Source: Mycetocola miduiensis
Lineage (GTDB): Bacteria; Actinomycetota; Actinomycetes; Actinomycetales; Microbacteriaceae
Length of the DNA: 64,000 bases
NCBI RefSeq assembly: GCF_900115155.1
Contig: NZ_FOVM01000007.1
Location: forward strand, 124,001-188,000
Direction of reading: 5' to 3'
Shown: positions 25,095 through 36,735 of the stretch, piece by piece
Numbering within the stretch: position 1 is the first letter of the stretch
Layout of the letters: every line of letters starts with the position of its first letter
Program-made: the position numbers and the translations under genes
Notes under the pieces: model-generated
The model's database searches: none
What the model saw: only the letters and a program-made list of their open reading frames with translations
Told to the model about the DNA's origin: nothing

Positions 25095-25874
25095 ATGAGC
25101 ATGCGCGAGAAACCCGGGGTGGCCGTCGTCACCGGAGTGGGCCGCAGACGTTCGATCGGTGCGGGCCTCGCGCTCGGGCTCGCCGAAGACGGCTGGGACC
25201 TCGCCCTCAACCACTGGCGCCCATACGACGAACGACTCGGCCTGGAGGGAACACCTGACGACCCACGAGTGGTCGCCGACGGATGCCGCGAGCTCGGTGT
25301 CGCGGTGGAGTTGATCTCAGCAGACCTCAGCGAGCCCGAAACCCCGGAGGCGATCATCCGGGTCGCACAGAAGATGGGTCCGGTTCGCGGGCTCGTCATT
25401 TCTCACTGTGAATCGGTCGACAGCTCCATCCTGACCACAGATCTGGACAGCTGGGACCGGCACTTCGCCGTCAACGCCCGAGCGACCTGGCTGCTGATCA
25501 AGGCGTTCGCCGAGCAGCTGCCGAGCAACGTCGTGCCTGGGCAGGTCGGCGGCCGGGTGGTCGCACTCACGAGCGACCACTCCGTCCACAACCTGCCTTA
25601 CGGCGCCAGCAAGGGCGCACTCGATCGGATCGTCATCGCCGCCGCGGTAGAACTCGCCGATCGAGGGGTGCGCGCGAATGTCGTGAACCCGGGACCGATC
25701 GACACAGGCTGGATGACGGACGAGATCCGCGCCGCGGGCATCGCGGCGACCCCGGCCGGACGGCTCGGCACGCCCGACGACACCGCTGACCTGGTTCGGT
25801 TCCTCTTGTCACCGCGCGGCGGATGGCTCAACGGGCAGATCCTCTACAGCAACGGCGGCTTCAAGGTCAGTTGA
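25095..25874 (+). CDS. short-chain dehydrogenase/reductase
   Basis: 259 residues. The coenzyme site reads VVTGVGRRRSIGAGLALGLAEDGWDLAL split across residues 11-38, an unusual variant of TGxxxGxG with an arginine-rich loop (GVGRRRSIG). The catalytic SDR residues are Ser in VALTSDHS and YGASK (Tyr and Lys), and the PG motif is in NVVNPGPIDTGW. Similar actinobacterial SDRs are of unknown substrate. The end NGQILYSNGGFKVS is the standard C-terminus. It diverges from the DsbA-like gene across a 13-bp inverted repeat. Confidence 0.92.
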   Translation: MSMREKPGVAVVTGVGRRRSIGAGLALGLAEDGWDLALNHWRPYDERLGLEGTPDDPRVVADGCRELGVAVELISADLSEPETPEAIIRVAQKMGPVRGLVISHCESVDSSILTTDLDSWDRHFAVNARATWLLIKAFAEQLPSNVVPGQVGGRVVALTSDHSVHNLPYGASKGALDRIVIAAAVELADRGVRANVVNPGPIDTGWMTDEIRAAGIAATPAGRLGTPDDTADLVRFLLSPRGGWLNGQILYSNGGFKVS

Positions 25875-25917
25875 GGACCACCCGACGGATCAGGCAGTCG
25901 AGAAGCAACGAACCGAC

Positions 25918-26721
25918 TCAGGTCCCGGGCTTGTCGATCGCCCCGCCGAACCGGCGGTCGCGATCGATGTAGAGCCCGATCGCCTCCCAAAGGTCCTCGC
26001 GGGTGAAGTCCGGCCACAACGTGTCAAGGAAGACCATCTCGGCGTAGGCGCTCTGCCAGAGCAGGAAGTTGCTCGTCCGCTGCTCGCCCGAACTCCGCAC
26101 GAAGAGGTCGACGTCGGGCAGGTCGGGAGCGTAGAGCGCACGCTGGATGGACTTCTCGGTGATCCCAGACGGTTTGAGCGTCCCCGCCGCGACCTGCTCA
26201 GCCAGCTGCCGCACGGCATCCGTGATCTCGGTCCTTCCTCCGTAGTTCACGCACATCGTGAGGGTCAGGGTGTCGTTGTCGGCCGTCAGTTTCTCGGCGA
26301 ACTGCAGTTCCTTGATGACCGATGCCCACAGCCGCGGTTTGCGGCCGGCCCACCTCACGCGCACACCCCACTCATTGAGCTGGTCACGCCTGCGGTGGAG
26401 CACATCACGGTTGAACCCCATCAGGAACCGGACTTCATCCGGAGAGCGTCGCCAGTTTTCGGTGGAGAACGCGTAGACGGAGAGGTGCTTCACGCCGACC
26501 TGGATGGCGCCGGCGACGACGTCGAGCAGCGCCGCTTCGCCAGCCCGGTGGCCCTCAACCCGTGGCAGACCCTGCCGGTTCGCCCAGCGGCCGTTGCCGT
26601 CCATGACGATGGCCACGTGTTCCGGAACACCGGCTGCAGGCAGCTGCGGCGGGTAGATCCCCGTCCAGTCGAGCGGACGATATTCGACGGCATCCCGGTG
26701 GGTGAAGGGTTTCGGGGTCAC
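25918..26721 (-). CDS. uppS: isoprenyl (polyprenyl) diphosphate synthase
   Basis: GTG at 26721 overlaps the recO stop by four bases (GTGA); 267 residues. The cis-prenyltransferase motifs are all there: [17 protein letters not shown] (motif I with catalytic Asp), [44 protein letters not shown] and the C-terminal [22 protein letters not shown]-type motif V. It condenses isopentenyl diphosphates onto an allylic primer to make the undecaprenyl or decaprenyl carrier for wall synthesis. Last gene of the hrcA-to-uppS run. Confidence 0.96.
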   Translation of the reverse strand: MTPKPFTHRDAVEYRPLDWTGIYPPQLPAAGVPEHVAIVMDGNGRWANRQGLPRVEGHRAGEAALLDVVAGAIQVGVKHLSVYAFSTENWRRSPDEVRFLMGFNRDVLHRRRDQLNEWGVRVRWAGRKPRLWASVIKELQFAEKLTADNDTLTLTMCVNYGGRTEITDAVRQLAEQVAAGTLKPSGITEKSIQRALYAPDLPDVDLFVRSSGEQRTSNFLLWQSAYAEMVFLDTLWPDFTREDLWEAIGLYIDRDRRFGGAIDKPGT

Positions 26722-27455
26722 GTGTCGGCTTTCTCTCGGGAGACATGGACGAGCGACTTGAGTCCGCGCTCGAGGTGCCACTGGGTGTACGCGGCCGCGA
26801 CCCCGCTCGCTCGTGACCGCGTGTCTTCGTCGGACGCGTCGGCGTGATCCCAGTCCCCGGTGAGCAGCGACGACAGCAGGCCGATCGTCTGGGCATCCAG
26901 CCGGGGGCTCCCCGGCGGGGCGCACTGGTCACAGACGACCCCGCCAAGCTGAACCACCATGTGGCTGTGCGGCCCCGGCGCCTGGCATCTGGCGCAATCG
27001 AAGAAACTCGGCGCCCATCCAGCCAGCGACAGTGCACGCAGCAGATAAGAGTCGAGGGTCAGCGAGGAGTCGTGGTCATGACGCGACAGTGCACGCAACG
27101 CACCGACCAGCAGGAGGTACTGCTGCAGCGAACCTTCTGACTCGGTGAGCTTGTCTGCGGTCTCCACCATCACGGTCGCTGCCGTGTACGCGGAGTAGTC
27201 CGCGGCGATCAGAGCGCCGTACGACGCCAGCGTCTCCGCCTGGTTGATCACGTCAAGGGATCGACCTTCATACAGCTGAAGGTCTGCCACCATGAACGGC
27301 TCGAGCCGGGCACCGAACTTCGAGCCAGTGCGCCGCACACCCTTCGCGACCGCACGGACCTTGCCGTGCGACCGCGTCAGCAGGGTCACGATCCTGTCGG
27401 CTTCGCCCAGCTTGTGGGTGCGCAGCACGACACCTTCATCACGGTAAACGGGCAC
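26718..27455 (-). CDS. recO: DNA repair protein RecO
   Basis: 245 residues. N-terminal OB fold with [44 protein letters not shown] and the SLDVINQAE segment. The C-terminal part holds the zinc-binding cysteines: [12 protein letters not shown] and [10 protein letters not shown]. RecO loads RecA on SSB-coated DNA in the RecFOR pathway. It starts 44 bp after leuA and ends in a four-base overlap with uppS. Confidence 0.97.
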   Translation of the reverse strand: MPVYRDEGVVLRTHKLGEADRIVTLLTRSHGKVRAVAKGVRRTGSKFGARLEPFMVADLQLYEGRSLDVINQAETLASYGALIAADYSAYTAATVMVETADKLTESEGSLQQYLLLVGALRALSRHDHDSSLTLDSYLLRALSLAGWAPSFFDCARCQAPGPHSHMVVQLGGVVCDQCAPPGSPRLDAQTIGLLSSLLTGDWDHADASDEDTRSRASGVAAAYTQWHLERGLKSLVHVSREKADT

Positions 27456-27499
27456 AGTCCAGTATCCAGCAGGATGCCGCTCCCCCGCCGACGGCTCGC

Positions 27500-29317
<1,818 letters not shown>

Positions 29318-29339
<22 letters not shown>

Positions 29340-29368
29340 CAGCTAAGGAGCAGAGTGCCGAACAACAC
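29318..29368 (-). CDS. putative leucine-rich leader peptide of leuA
   Basis: A 16-codon frame starting GTG at 29368 encodes MLFGTLLLSCRDEASF. Four of the first eight codons are leucine, three of them consecutive (CTG CTC CTT), and the stop lies in the loop of the hairpin at 29303-29339. There is no ribosome binding site, but a TAGCCT -10-like element ends six bases upstream, so the peptide may be made from a leaderless mRNA. Together with the hairpin this is the usual layout of amino-acid attenuation in actinobacterial leuA. Confidence 0.6.
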
Positions 29369-29539
29369 AGGAACAGGCTAACACCGTTTCGCCTGCCCCC
29401 GTGTCGAATCTGTGCACTTTGTATGCCGAAACGATGATCGACGCAAGAAGTGCGCGGTTTATCAGTCGACTGCGACGGCTGCGACAGGCGAGATGCGTCC
29501 CGCCCGTGGCGCGCAAAAGATCATCCCTTGTTTGGACGC

Positions 29540-30487
29540 CTAGAACCCGAGACGGCCGAGCAGCTTGGGGTCACGCTGCCAGTCCTTGGCCACCTTGACC
29601 CGGATGGACAGGAATACCTGCTTGCCGACGAGCTTCTCGATCGGGATGCGCGCCTGCTGGCCCACGTCGCGCAGGCGGGATCCGCCCTTGCCGATGATGA
29701 TGGCTTTCTGGCTGTCACGCTCCACGAAGATGTTCGCGAAGATGTCGAGAATGTCTTTGTCCTCGCGTTCGATCATGTCATCGATAGTGACCGCGATCGA
29801 GTGCGGCAACTCGTCGTGCACACCCTCGAGTGACGCCTCACGGATGTACTCCGCGATGCGGTCCTCGAGGACCTCGTCGGTGATGGCATCCGCCGGGTAA
29901 AGCGGTTCGGAGGTTGGCATGAGCGCGATCAGCTCGCGGACGAGGGTGTCGAGCTGGATGCTGCTGGTCGCCGACACGGGGATGATCAGGTCCCACTCGC
30001 GCAGTTTCTGCACCTCTGAGAGCTGCTCGGCGGTCGTCGGCCTCGGTGCCGCATCGATCTTCGTGACGATGGCGACCTTCTTTGCGCGCGGATAGTGATC
30101 GAGCTGCTCGTTGATGAACTTGTCGCCGGGCCCGATCTTCTCGTTGGCCGGCACGCACAAACCGATCACGTCGACATCGCTGAGGGTCGACTGGACGAGG
30201 TCGTTGAGCCGTTCGCCGAGGAGCGTCCTCGGCCGGTGGATTCCAGGAGTGTCCACGATGATCAACTGCCCGGTGTCCTCGTGGACGATGCCGCGGATCG
30301 CCTTACGGGTGGTCTGCGGTTTGGAGCTGGTGATCGCCACTTTCTGGCCGACGAGCGCGTTCGTCAGGGTCGACTTGCCGACGTTGGGCCGCCCGACGAA
30401 CGAGACGAAACCGGCGCGGTAGCCGGCATCCGGCAACACTTCGGGTTCCGGCTGTGGGTGGTCGGTGTTCTGATCGTCATGCGTCAT
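29540..30487 (-). CDS. era: GTPase Era
   Basis: 315 residues. G motifs are clear: VSFVGRPNVGKSTLTNALVG (G1), QTTRKAIRGI (G2), IVDTPGIH (G3), IVTKIDA (G4) and SATSS (G5), followed by a C-terminal KH domain with IIGKGGSRLRDVGQQAR. Era binds 16S rRNA and aids 30S subunit maturation. The N-terminal about 20 residues are a polar extension. It follows the CNNM-type gene by two bases. Confidence 0.97.
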   Translation of the reverse strand: MTHDDQNTDHPQPEPEVLPDAGYRAGFVSFVGRPNVGKSTLTNALVGQKVAITSSKPQTTRKAIRGIVHEDTGQLIIVDTPGIHRPRTLLGERLNDLVQSTLSDVDVIGLCVPANEKIGPGDKFINEQLDHYPRAKKVAIVTKIDAAPRPTTAEQLSEVQKLREWDLIIPVSATSSIQLDTLVRELIALMPTSEPLYPADAITDEVLEDRIAEYIREASLEGVHDELPHSIAVTIDDMIEREDKDILDIFANIFVERDSQKAIIIGKGGSRLRDVGQQARIPIEKLVGKQVFLSIRVKVAKDWQRDPKLLGRLGF

Positions 30488-30489
30488 GA

Positions 30490-31788
30490 CTACTCCTCAA
30501 TCGATTCATATGATCTCTGCACGTCCCGCAGTGCCGCGGTCCGTGTCACGATCACCGTGCTCACGCGCTTGCGCCTGCCCTCGGTACGTTCTGCGGTGAG
30601 CCTCAGGCCGTCGGTTTCGGCGATCGAACCGGCGACAGGCAGCCGTCCGAGCACCTTGGTGAGGAGCCCGCCGACGGTGTCGACTTCATCGTCATCCATT
30701 TCCAGGTCGAACAGTTCGCCGAGCTCGTCCACCGGCAGCCGGGCGCTCACGCGGTATTCGTCGTCGTTAAGCTTTTCGACATCCGGTGTGTCGGTGTCGT
30801 ACTCGTCGGAGATGTCACCGACGAGCTCTTCGAGCAGGTCCTCGAGGGTCACGAGGCCGGCGATTCCGCCGTACTCGTCGACGACCATGGCGAGGTGGTT
30901 GGATTCGAGCTGCATCTGCTGCAGCAACGAATCGGCCTTCTTCGACTCGGGCACGAACAGTGCTGGGCGCGCGAGGGCGCGCACACTCACGCTGTTCGCT
31001 GCGGCGTCACCTTCGTGGCTGAGTCGCACGACATCCTTGAGATACAGCACGCCGGTGACCTCGTCGACCTCACCATCGGTGACGGGGATGCGCGACACCC
31101 CGGTGCGCAGGAACAGGCTCATCGCCTGCTGCACGGACACGTTGGCATCGACGGTGACCATGTCGGTCCTCGGGACCATGACTTCACGGACCACCGTCTC
31201 GTTGAATTCGAAGATGGAGTGGATGAGTTCCCGGTCGTCTTCTTCGAGCACATCGAGCTCGGTGGCCTCGTCGACCATGTTGAGAAGCTGCTCCTCCGAG
31301 GAGAAGGATGCTTCGCGCGCCACCCCAGGGGTGACCCGGTTACCGAACGCCACGAGGGCGTTGGCCAGCGGGCCGAGGAGCACCCGCACGGCGCGGATCA
31401 CCGGTGCGACGATGCGCAGGAGCCCCTCGGCGTGGGAACGGCCGAAGCTGCGCGGGCTGGCGCCGACGAGCACGAACGACACAGCGGTCATGATCAGGGC
31501 CGAGTACAGCAGGACCAGCCAGGGTTCGTCGATGGTGAAGGCGAACGCGAGGGTGACGAGCACGGCGGCGGTGGTCTCGGCAAGTACCCGGATGAAGTTG
31601 ATGGCGTTGAGGTGCGCCCCCGGGTCTTCAGCGATAGCGCGCAGGTACGCGGGGTTCCGGGACGACTCGGCGAGCTCGGCCATCACCGCGCGCGAGGTCA
31701 CGCTGATCGCTGCGTCCGCAGCCGCCATCAACCCGCCGAACGCGACGAGCAGCAGGGCGACGCCGATGAACCAGTAGAGGATCATCAC
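30490..31788 (-). CDS. CNNM/CorC-like hemolysin-family membrane protein
   Basis: 432 residues. GTG at 31788 overlaps the ybeY stop by four bases; ATG 31785 is next. N-terminal CNNM domain with four membrane segments (residues about 5-145), then two CBS domains (VPRTDMVTVDANVSVQQAMS; LALPARPALFVPESKKADS region with NHLAMVVDEYGGIAGLVTLEDLLEELVGDI) and a C-terminal CorC-HlyC domain (YRVSARLPVDELGELFDL). Such proteins are linked to magnesium or cobalt efflux; the hemolysin label is historical. The gene sits between ybeY and era as in most actinobacteria. Confidence 0.93.
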   Translation of the reverse strand: MMILYWFIGVALLLVAFGGLMAAADAAISVTSRAVMAELAESSRNPAYLRAIAEDPGAHLNAINFIRVLAETTAAVLVTLAFAFTIDEPWLVLLYSALIMTAVSFVLVGASPRSFGRSHAEGLLRIVAPVIRAVRVLLGPLANALVAFGNRVTPGVAREASFSSEEQLLNMVDEATELDVLEEDDRELIHSIFEFNETVVREVMVPRTDMVTVDANVSVQQAMSLFLRTGVSRIPVTDGEVDEVTGVLYLKDVVRLSHEGDAAANSVSVRALARPALFVPESKKADSLLQQMQLESNHLAMVVDEYGGIAGLVTLEDLLEELVGDISDEYDTDTPDVEKLNDDEYRVSARLPVDELGELFDLEMDDDEVDTVGGLLTKVLGRLPVAGSIAETDGLRLTAERTEGRRKRVSTVIVTRTAALRDVQRSYESIEE

Positions 31789-32249
31789 CGGGTGGAACGC
31801 TCCTGCACCGAGAAACCGAGCAGGATGTCGCGCTGGATTCCGAACATCTCCCGCTCCTCAGCCGGTTCGGCGTGGTCGAAGCCGAGAAGGTGGAGGATGC
31901 CGTGGGTGGTCAGGAGCAGAAGCTCCTGGAGCGTCGAGTGCCCGGCCGTTTCAGCCTGCGCTTCGGCGACCTGTGGGCACAGCACGATGTCGCCGAGAAG
32001 CCCGGCCGGCGTTGGAGTGTCCTCGGTGCCGGGGCGCAGCTCGTCCATCGGGAAGCTGAGCACATCGGTGGGGCCTGGTTCGTCCATCCACTGGACGTGG
32101 AGCTGTTCCATCGCGGCTTCGTCGACGAGGACGATGTTGAGGTCGGCCTCCTGGCTGACGTGCATGGCGCCAAGGGCGTAATCGGCGAGGCGGAGCAGCG
32201 CCGCTTCATCGACCGGGATGGCGGATTCGTTGTTGATCTCGATACTCAT
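31785..32249 (-). CDS. ybeY: endoribonuclease YbeY
   Basis: 154 residues, ATG at 32249 overlapping the phoH stop by four bases. The metal-binding motif HGILHLLGFDHAEPAEER (H-x3-H-x5-H) is intact, with the upstream PTDVLSFPMDELRPG and LLGDIVLCP signatures. YbeY is a single-strand RNase in 16S rRNA 3'-end maturation and ribosome quality control. Confidence 0.96.
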   Translation of the reverse strand: MSIEINNESAIPVDEAALLRLADYALGAMHVSQEADLNIVLVDEAAMEQLHVQWMDEPGPTDVLSFPMDELRPGTEDTPTPAGLLGDIVLCPQVAEAQAETAGHSTLQELLLLTTHGILHLLGFDHAEPAEEREMFGIQRDILLGFSVQERSTR

Positions 32250-33352
32250 GAACTCTTGCCCCTTCTGGGCATCCGGTCGCGCGGTGTGGAGCCTCGCCGT
32301 TCGGCACGATTGGCGAACTCCTGGGCCTGGCCCCGTTCAAACCGTTCAGCCTGCTTGACCTGGTCGTACTCGCTGTAGGCGTCGACGATGCGCGCGACGA
32401 GGTTGTGGCGAACGACGTCGTCGCTGGTCAGCTGGGAGAAGTGGATGTCGTCGACGTTGGCAAGCACCCGGGTGACGAGTCGGAGCCCTGACGAGCCGGC
32501 CGGCAGGTCGATCTGGGTGATGTCACCGGTGACGACCATCTTCGAACCGAAACCGAGCCGGGTAAGGAACATCTTCATCTGCTCAGGCGTAGTGTTCTGG
32601 GCTTCGTCGAGCACGATGAACGAGTTGTTCAGCGTCCGACCGCGCATGTACGCGAGCGGTGCGACCTCGACGGTGCCCGCTGCGAGCAGCTTCGGTACCA
32701 GTTCCGGGTCCATCATCTCGTTGAGGGCGTCGAATAGCGGCCGCAGATACGGGTCGATCTTGTCGGTGAGGGTGCCGGGCAGGAACCCGAGCCGCTCACC
32801 GGCTTCGACGGCCGGGCGGGTCAGGATGATCCGCTCGACTTCCTTACGCTGCAGCGCCTGCACGGCTTTGGCCATCGCCAGGTAGGTTTTGCCTGTACCG
32901 GCCGGACCGATCCCGAACACGATCGTGTTCTCGTCGATGGCGTCGACGTACTGCTTCTGTCCCAGGGTCTTCGGGCGGATGCTCCGACCACGCGACGTGA
33001 GGATGGCCTGCCCGAGGAGGTCGGCGGGCTTTCCGGAGCCGTCCTCCAGGATGCGAGCCGATGACAGGACTTCGACGGGCTCGAGGTCCTGTCCCTGCTT
33101 CACCATGTCGATCAGTTCGGCAATGAGGTTGTGGGCTGCCCGAACCTGGGTGGCATCGCCGGTGAGGGTGATCTCATTGCCACGGACATGCAGTTCCACC
33201 GCCGGGTACTGCGTTTCGATTGTTGTCAGGAGCCGGTCCTGGGCGCCGAGGAGACGGACCATGGCCACTCCGTCGACGTGGAGCTTTGCTTCTGCAGCCG
33301 CCGGTTCGGCGAACGGTCCGCTGTCGGATACTGGGTCACTAGAGGTCGGCAC
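32246..33352 (-). CDS. PhoH-like ATPase
   Basis: GTG at 33352 gives 368 residues and lies inside the end of the HIT gene (14-base overlap); GAGAGGAT just upstream may serve as ribosome binding site. An N-terminal KH-like part (ELHVRGNEITLTGDATQV) precedes the ATPase domain with Walker A GPAGTGKT at about 149-156, RPAVEAGERLGFLPG, and Walker B FIVLDEAQNTTPEQM. This is the PhoH family, with putative RNA helicase or nuclease links and a constant genomic tie to YbeY. The basic C-terminal tail (RMPRRGK) may bind RNA. Confidence 0.95.
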   Translation of the reverse strand: MPTSSDPVSDSGPFAEPAAAEAKLHVDGVAMVRLLGAQDRLLTTIETQYPAVELHVRGNEITLTGDATQVRAAHNLIAELIDMVKQGQDLEPVEVLSSARILEDGSGKPADLLGQAILTSRGRSIRPKTLGQKQYVDAIDENTIVFGIGPAGTGKTYLAMAKAVQALQRKEVERIILTRPAVEAGERLGFLPGTLTDKIDPYLRPLFDALNEMMDPELVPKLLAAGTVEVAPLAYMRGRTLNNSFIVLDEAQNTTPEQMKMFLTRLGFGSKMVVTGDITQIDLPAGSSGLRLVTRVLANVDDIHFSQLTSDDVVRHNLVARIVDAYSEYDQVKQAERFERGQAQEFANRAERRGSTPRDRMPRRGKSS

Positions 33353-33692
33353 GTGGATCCTCTCCGAGGTCGCCGATGAGAATGTGGGCGTGGACGTGGA
33401 AGACGGTCTGGCCGGCTTTCTCGCCCGTGTTGAAAATGAGTCGGTACTGGCCGCCGTGTTCGTTGGCGATCTGCTGGGCCAGGTTGACGACTTCGGCCAG
33501 GAGCTGTGGGTCCCCGACCGCAAGTTCAGCGACGTTCGCGTAGTCGGGTGTCTTGGGGACGACGAGGATGTGCACGGGCGCCTTCGGCGCGATGTCGTTG
33601 AACGCGATCAGCCGGTCGGTCTCGGCCACAATGCTGGCCGGGATTTCGCGCGAGATGATGCGGGTGAAGATGCTGGGTTCTGTCGTCGACAT
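33339..33692 (-). CDS. HIT-family (HINT-like) nucleotide hydrolase
   Basis: 117 residues, ATG at 33692. The family opening FTRIISREIPASIV and the catalytic triad VFHVHAHILIGD (His-x-His-x-His) are intact. HINT proteins hydrolyse adenosine 5'-phosphoramidates and related nucleotides. Placed between rsmE and phoH. Confidence 0.96.
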   Translation of the reverse strand: MSTTEPSIFTRIISREIPASIVAETDRLIAFNDIAPKAPVHILVVPKTPDYANVAELAVGDPQLLAEVVNLAQQIANEHGGQYRLIFNTGEKAGQTVFHVHAHILIGDLGEDPRADL

Positions 33693-33739
33693 GTTCCTAT
33701 CCTACGAAGCTCGGCCGGCCGGTGGGCGGCCGGTGGGGG

Positions 33740-34474
33740 TCACCAGCGCCCGAGTCGCACGTTGAGCACGGCGAGGGCTGCCGGTCCGGCGGATGATGTC
33801 CGCAGCACGGTGTCACCGAGGCGGGTCCGGAGCGCGCCGGCTGCCGTGAGGCTGTCCAGTTCCGCGTCGCTGATCCCGCCCTCCGGCCCGACAATCAGAA
33901 GAAGGTCACGGTCGTCGCTGGCGACGTCGATCTGACTGAGCGGTTCGGAGGCTGTCGGGTCGAGAAGCACCACGCGGCTTGTTCCGGCGAGCCGGGAAAG
34001 GTCAGCGGTCGATGCGATCGGTGAAACCGGTGGCACGAAGGAGCGGATGGACTGCTTGGATGCTTCGCGTACGATCGTCTCCCAACGGAGACGACCTTTC
34101 TCCTTTTTCGGTCCTTCCCACCGGGAGACGCTCCTCGATGCCGCCCACGGGATGATCGCGGAGACACCGAGTTCGGTCGCGGCCTGGATCGCCATTTCGT
34201 CGCGGTCACCCTTGGCCAGCGCCTGCACCAGCACGAGGCGTGGCGACGGCTCCTTTTCAACCGTGACTGTGATCGCACGAACTCCCAGGTGCCCCGGCTC
34301 AACGGATTCGATCACCCCGGTGACGAGCAGCCCTCGCCCGTTGCCGATCCGAATGTCGTCTCCGACACGCGAACGGTTGACGGTGACGGCGTGCTTCGCT
34401 TCAGCGCCCACGAGTTCGACAAGGGCACCCTCGTCTGCTGTCGCGAGATCCTCACGGAGGTACAGGCTGCTCAT
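33740..34474 (-). CDS. rsmE: 16S rRNA (uracil1498-N3)-methyltransferase
   Basis: 244 residues. N-terminal PUA-like part (HAVTVNRSRVGDDIRIGNG) and a C-terminal SPOUT knot with LVLVQALAKGDRDEMAIQAATELG, SRSVSRWEGPKKEKGRLRWE, LLLIVGPEGGISDAELD and LGDTVLRTSSAGPAALAVL are as in RsmE. It methylates U1498 of 16S rRNA using S-adenosylmethionine. It begins one base after dnaJ ends. Confidence 0.96.
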   Translation of the reverse strand: MSSLYLREDLATADEGALVELVGAEAKHAVTVNRSRVGDDIRIGNGRGLLVTGVIESVEPGHLGVRAITVTVEKEPSPRLVLVQALAKGDRDEMAIQAATELGVSAIIPWAASRSVSRWEGPKKEKGRLRWETIVREASKQSIRSFVPPVSPIASTADLSRLAGTSRVVLLDPTASEPLSQIDVASDDRDLLLIVGPEGGISDAELDSLTAAGALRTRLGDTVLRTSSAGPAALAVLNVRLGRW

Positions 34475-34475
34475 G

Positions 34476-35567
34476 TCAGCTCAGGAAGCGGTCGCGCAGT
34501 TTGGCGAAGAGCCCCTGCTGGAACGAACCGAGCTGGGTCGACTTCTGGTCCCGTCCTGCAGCGAACGCTTTGATCAGTTCTTTCTCACGGTGGTCGAGAC
34601 GGGTCGGGGTGACCACCTGGACGCCGATGCGCAGGTCACCGCGACCGTTGCCGCGAAGCTTCGTCACGCCTCTGCCCTTCACCGTGAGGACCTCGTTGCT
34701 CTGGACTCCCGGCTTCAGTTCGACGTCGACGTCTCCGTCGAGGGCGTGGATGGTCGTCGTAACGCCAAGGATGGCATCCGTCATGGGAACGTCCAGCGTG
34801 CAGAGCAGGTCGTCGCCGTTGCGGCTGAACCGTTCGTCGCTCCGTACCTTTATTTCAAGGTACAGGTCACCGTGGGGTCCACCGGCTGGGCCGATCTCTC
34901 CGCTGCCCGGCATCTGCAGGCGCAGGCCGGTGTCGACACCGGCCGGGATGTCGACAGGGACTGTGCGACGGTCGCGGACTCGACCCTGGCCCTGGCAGGT
35001 GACGCAGGGGTGCGGGATGACGGTTCCGTAGCCGCGGCAGGTTCCACAGGGCGTGGACGTCATGACGTTGCCGAGGAGGGAGCGGACGGCGCGCTGGATC
35101 GACCCGGTGCCGCGGCAGATGTCGCAGGTGACCGGTGAGGTTCCCGGCTGGCAGCAAGAACCCTGGCAGGTGCCGCACAGCACCGCGGTGTCGACCTCAA
35201 GGTCACGGTGGGTTCCGAAGATGACTTCGGCGAGGTCGACCTCGACCCGAAGGAGAGCGTCCTGGCCGCGCTCGCGACGGGACTTGGGTCCGCGTTGCTG
35301 CTGGCCGCCGAAGAAGGTGTCGAAGATGTCGCCGAATCCGCCGAATCCGCCGCCCATCCCGCCTGATCCGCCGAGATCGTACTGCTGACGCTGTTTCGCG
35401 TCGCTGAGCACGTCGTATGCGTGGGTCACCTCTTTGAACCGCTCGGATGCTTCTGCGCCCGGGTTTACGTCGGGGTGCAACTCTCGCGCCAGGCGCCGGT
35501 AGGCTTTTTTGATTTCATCGGTGGTCGCCTCGCGGGACACTCCGAGAACTTCGTAATGGTCAGCCAC
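34476..35567 (-). CDS. dnaJ: chaperone DnaJ (HrcA-linked copy)
   Basis: 363 residues. J domain (residues 1-70) with the HPD motif in [10 protein letters not shown], a Gly/Phe-rich region ([23 protein letters not shown]), and the zinc domain with four CxxCxGxG-type repeats: [24 protein letters not shown] and CVTCQGQG. The first repeat ends in Cys instead of Gly, and zinc-binding cysteines are kept. It stimulates DnaK. It is the DnaJ2-type copy that follows hrcA in actinobacteria, 82 bp downstream. Confidence 0.96.
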   Translation of the reverse strand: MADHYEVLGVSREATTDEIKKAYRRLARELHPDVNPGAEASERFKEVTHAYDVLSDAKQRQQYDLGGSGGMGGGFGGFGDIFDTFFGGQQQRGPKSRRERGQDALLRVEVDLAEVIFGTHRDLEVDTAVLCGTCQGSCCQPGTSPVTCDICRGTGSIQRAVRSLLGNVMTSTPCGTCRGYGTVIPHPCVTCQGQGRVRDRRTVPVDIPAGVDTGLRLQMPGSGEIGPAGGPHGDLYLEIKVRSDERFSRNGDDLLCTLDVPMTDAILGVTTTIHALDGDVDVELKPGVQSNEVLTVKGRGVTKLRGNGRGDLRIGVQVVTPTRLDHREKELIKAFAAGRDQKSTQLGSFQQGLFAKLRDRFLS

Positions 35568-35649
35568 TCAAGGCCTTTCGTTGTGAGGGTCGTCGCTGTG
35601 CTCGCTGGACGACCGGGGATGATGCTCTGTGCCGAGCACGGCAGCGGGG

Positions 35650-36672
35650 TCAGTCCTCGCCGAGCAGGCGGGACAAGTAGCGGGCAACGGCTCGCACGGC
35701 GGCGAGGTTGTTGGTGTAATCCATTCTCGTCGGTCCGAGCACGCCCAACCTGGCAAGTTCGCCAGCAGAGGAACGATAGTTGCTGGCGATGACCGACGTT
35801 TCACCGAGTCCGAACGACTCATTCTCGCGCCCGATGGAGGCTGACACTCCCCCTCGGTCGACGTCCATCTCGCCGAACAGACGCAGCAGCACGACCTGCT
35901 GTTCGAGCGCTTCGAGCACCGGGTAGATACTGCCGGAGAAGTCTTCTTCGGTGCGGGCGAGGTTCGCGGCACCGGCCATCACGAGCTTGTCGTGTCGGTA
36001 TTGCGCGAAGCCTTCCGCGAGGGCCTGGGTGATCCGCGCCGTGAGCGGTTGGTCTTCTGGAGCGGCCTCTGTGCGGGCCTGCTTGAGGATCCCAGCGGAT
36101 GCTTCGACGCTGGCGCCACCGAGCAACGCGTTGAGCTTGCTTTTGACCCGCTCGAGTCGCTCGGCGTCGACCGGCTGCTCGATCTCGACGACCTGCTGCT
36201 CAACCCTGCCTGTGTCGGTGATAAGAACCGTCAGGACGCGCCGGTCAGTCAGGCTCACCAGTTCGACATGGCGGACCTGCGCCCTCGCGAAGGACGGGTA
36301 CTGCACGATCGCGACCTGGTTGGTGATCTGCGACAGCAGTCGCACTGTGCGCATGAGGACGTCGTCGAGGTCGACGGACTGGCCGAGGAAGGTCCGGATG
36401 GCTTCACGCTGCGCTTCAGAGAGCGGCTTGCGGTCGGCGAGCCGGTCGACGAAGAGGCGGTAGCCCTTATCCGTCGGAATGCGCCCTGACGAGGTGTGGG
36501 GAGCGGAGATCAGCTCCTCATCTTCGAGTTGCGCCATGTCGTTGCGGATCGTGGCTGCGGATACACCGAACGAGTGCCGCTCGACGATCGCCTTCGACCC
36601 TACGGGTTCACGACTCGCGACGTAGTCCTGAACAATGACCCGGAGCACTTCGAGGCTGCGGTCGGAAACCAT
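35650..36672 (-). CDS. hrcA: heat-inducible transcription repressor HrcA
   Basis: ATG at 36672 follows GGGAGAGG; the upstream in-frame start at 36753 would lie within the promoter and CIRCE element, so it is rejected. The 340-residue protein has the N-terminal winged helix (RSLEVLRVIVQDYVASREPV, SAATIRNDMAQLEDEELI, HTSSGRIPTDKGYRLFVD) and a GAF-like regulatory part. HrcA represses chaperone operons by binding CIRCE, and one CIRCE lies just upstream, so it regulates itself and dnaJ. Confidence 0.97.
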   Translation of the reverse strand: MVSDRSLEVLRVIVQDYVASREPVGSKAIVERHSFGVSAATIRNDMAQLEDEELISAPHTSSGRIPTDKGYRLFVDRLADRKPLSEAQREAIRTFLGQSVDLDDVLMRTVRLLSQITNQVAIVQYPSFARAQVRHVELVSLTDRRVLTVLITDTGRVEQQVVEIEQPVDAERLERVKSKLNALLGGASVEASAGILKQARTEAAPEDQPLTARITQALAEGFAQYRHDKLVMAGAANLARTEEDFSGSIYPVLEALEQQVVLLRLFGEMDVDRGGVSASIGRENESFGLGETSVIASNYRSSAGELARLGVLGPTRMDYTNNLAAVRAVARYLSRLLGED

Positions 36673-36708
36673 CCCTGCACCTCTCCCGCTGAAATCGCGT
36701 CCACATGG

Positions 36709-36735
36709 TTGGCACTCAAAGTACCCGAGTGCCAA
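36709..36735. promoter_or_regulatory. CIRCE element (HrcA operator)
   Basis: TTGGCACTC, nine bases, GAGTGCCAA: a perfect 9-9-9 inverted repeat differing from the consensus arms only at the third base (TTAGCACTC). On the minus strand a TAGAAT -10-like box (36740-36735) abuts it, so bound HrcA would block the hrcA-dnaJ promoter. Confidence 0.92.

Noticed and set aside
26722-26925. N-terminal extension of the uppS frame
   Set aside because: It is antisense-free but overlaps recO in another frame and has no family homology. GTG 26721 with a four-base overlap is the better start.
30095-31777. A 560-codon plus-strand open frame
   Set aside because: It lies antisense to era and the CNNM-type gene, whose motifs are certain. 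Its serine/arginine/threonine-rich composition is typical of a shadow frame in high-GC DNA.
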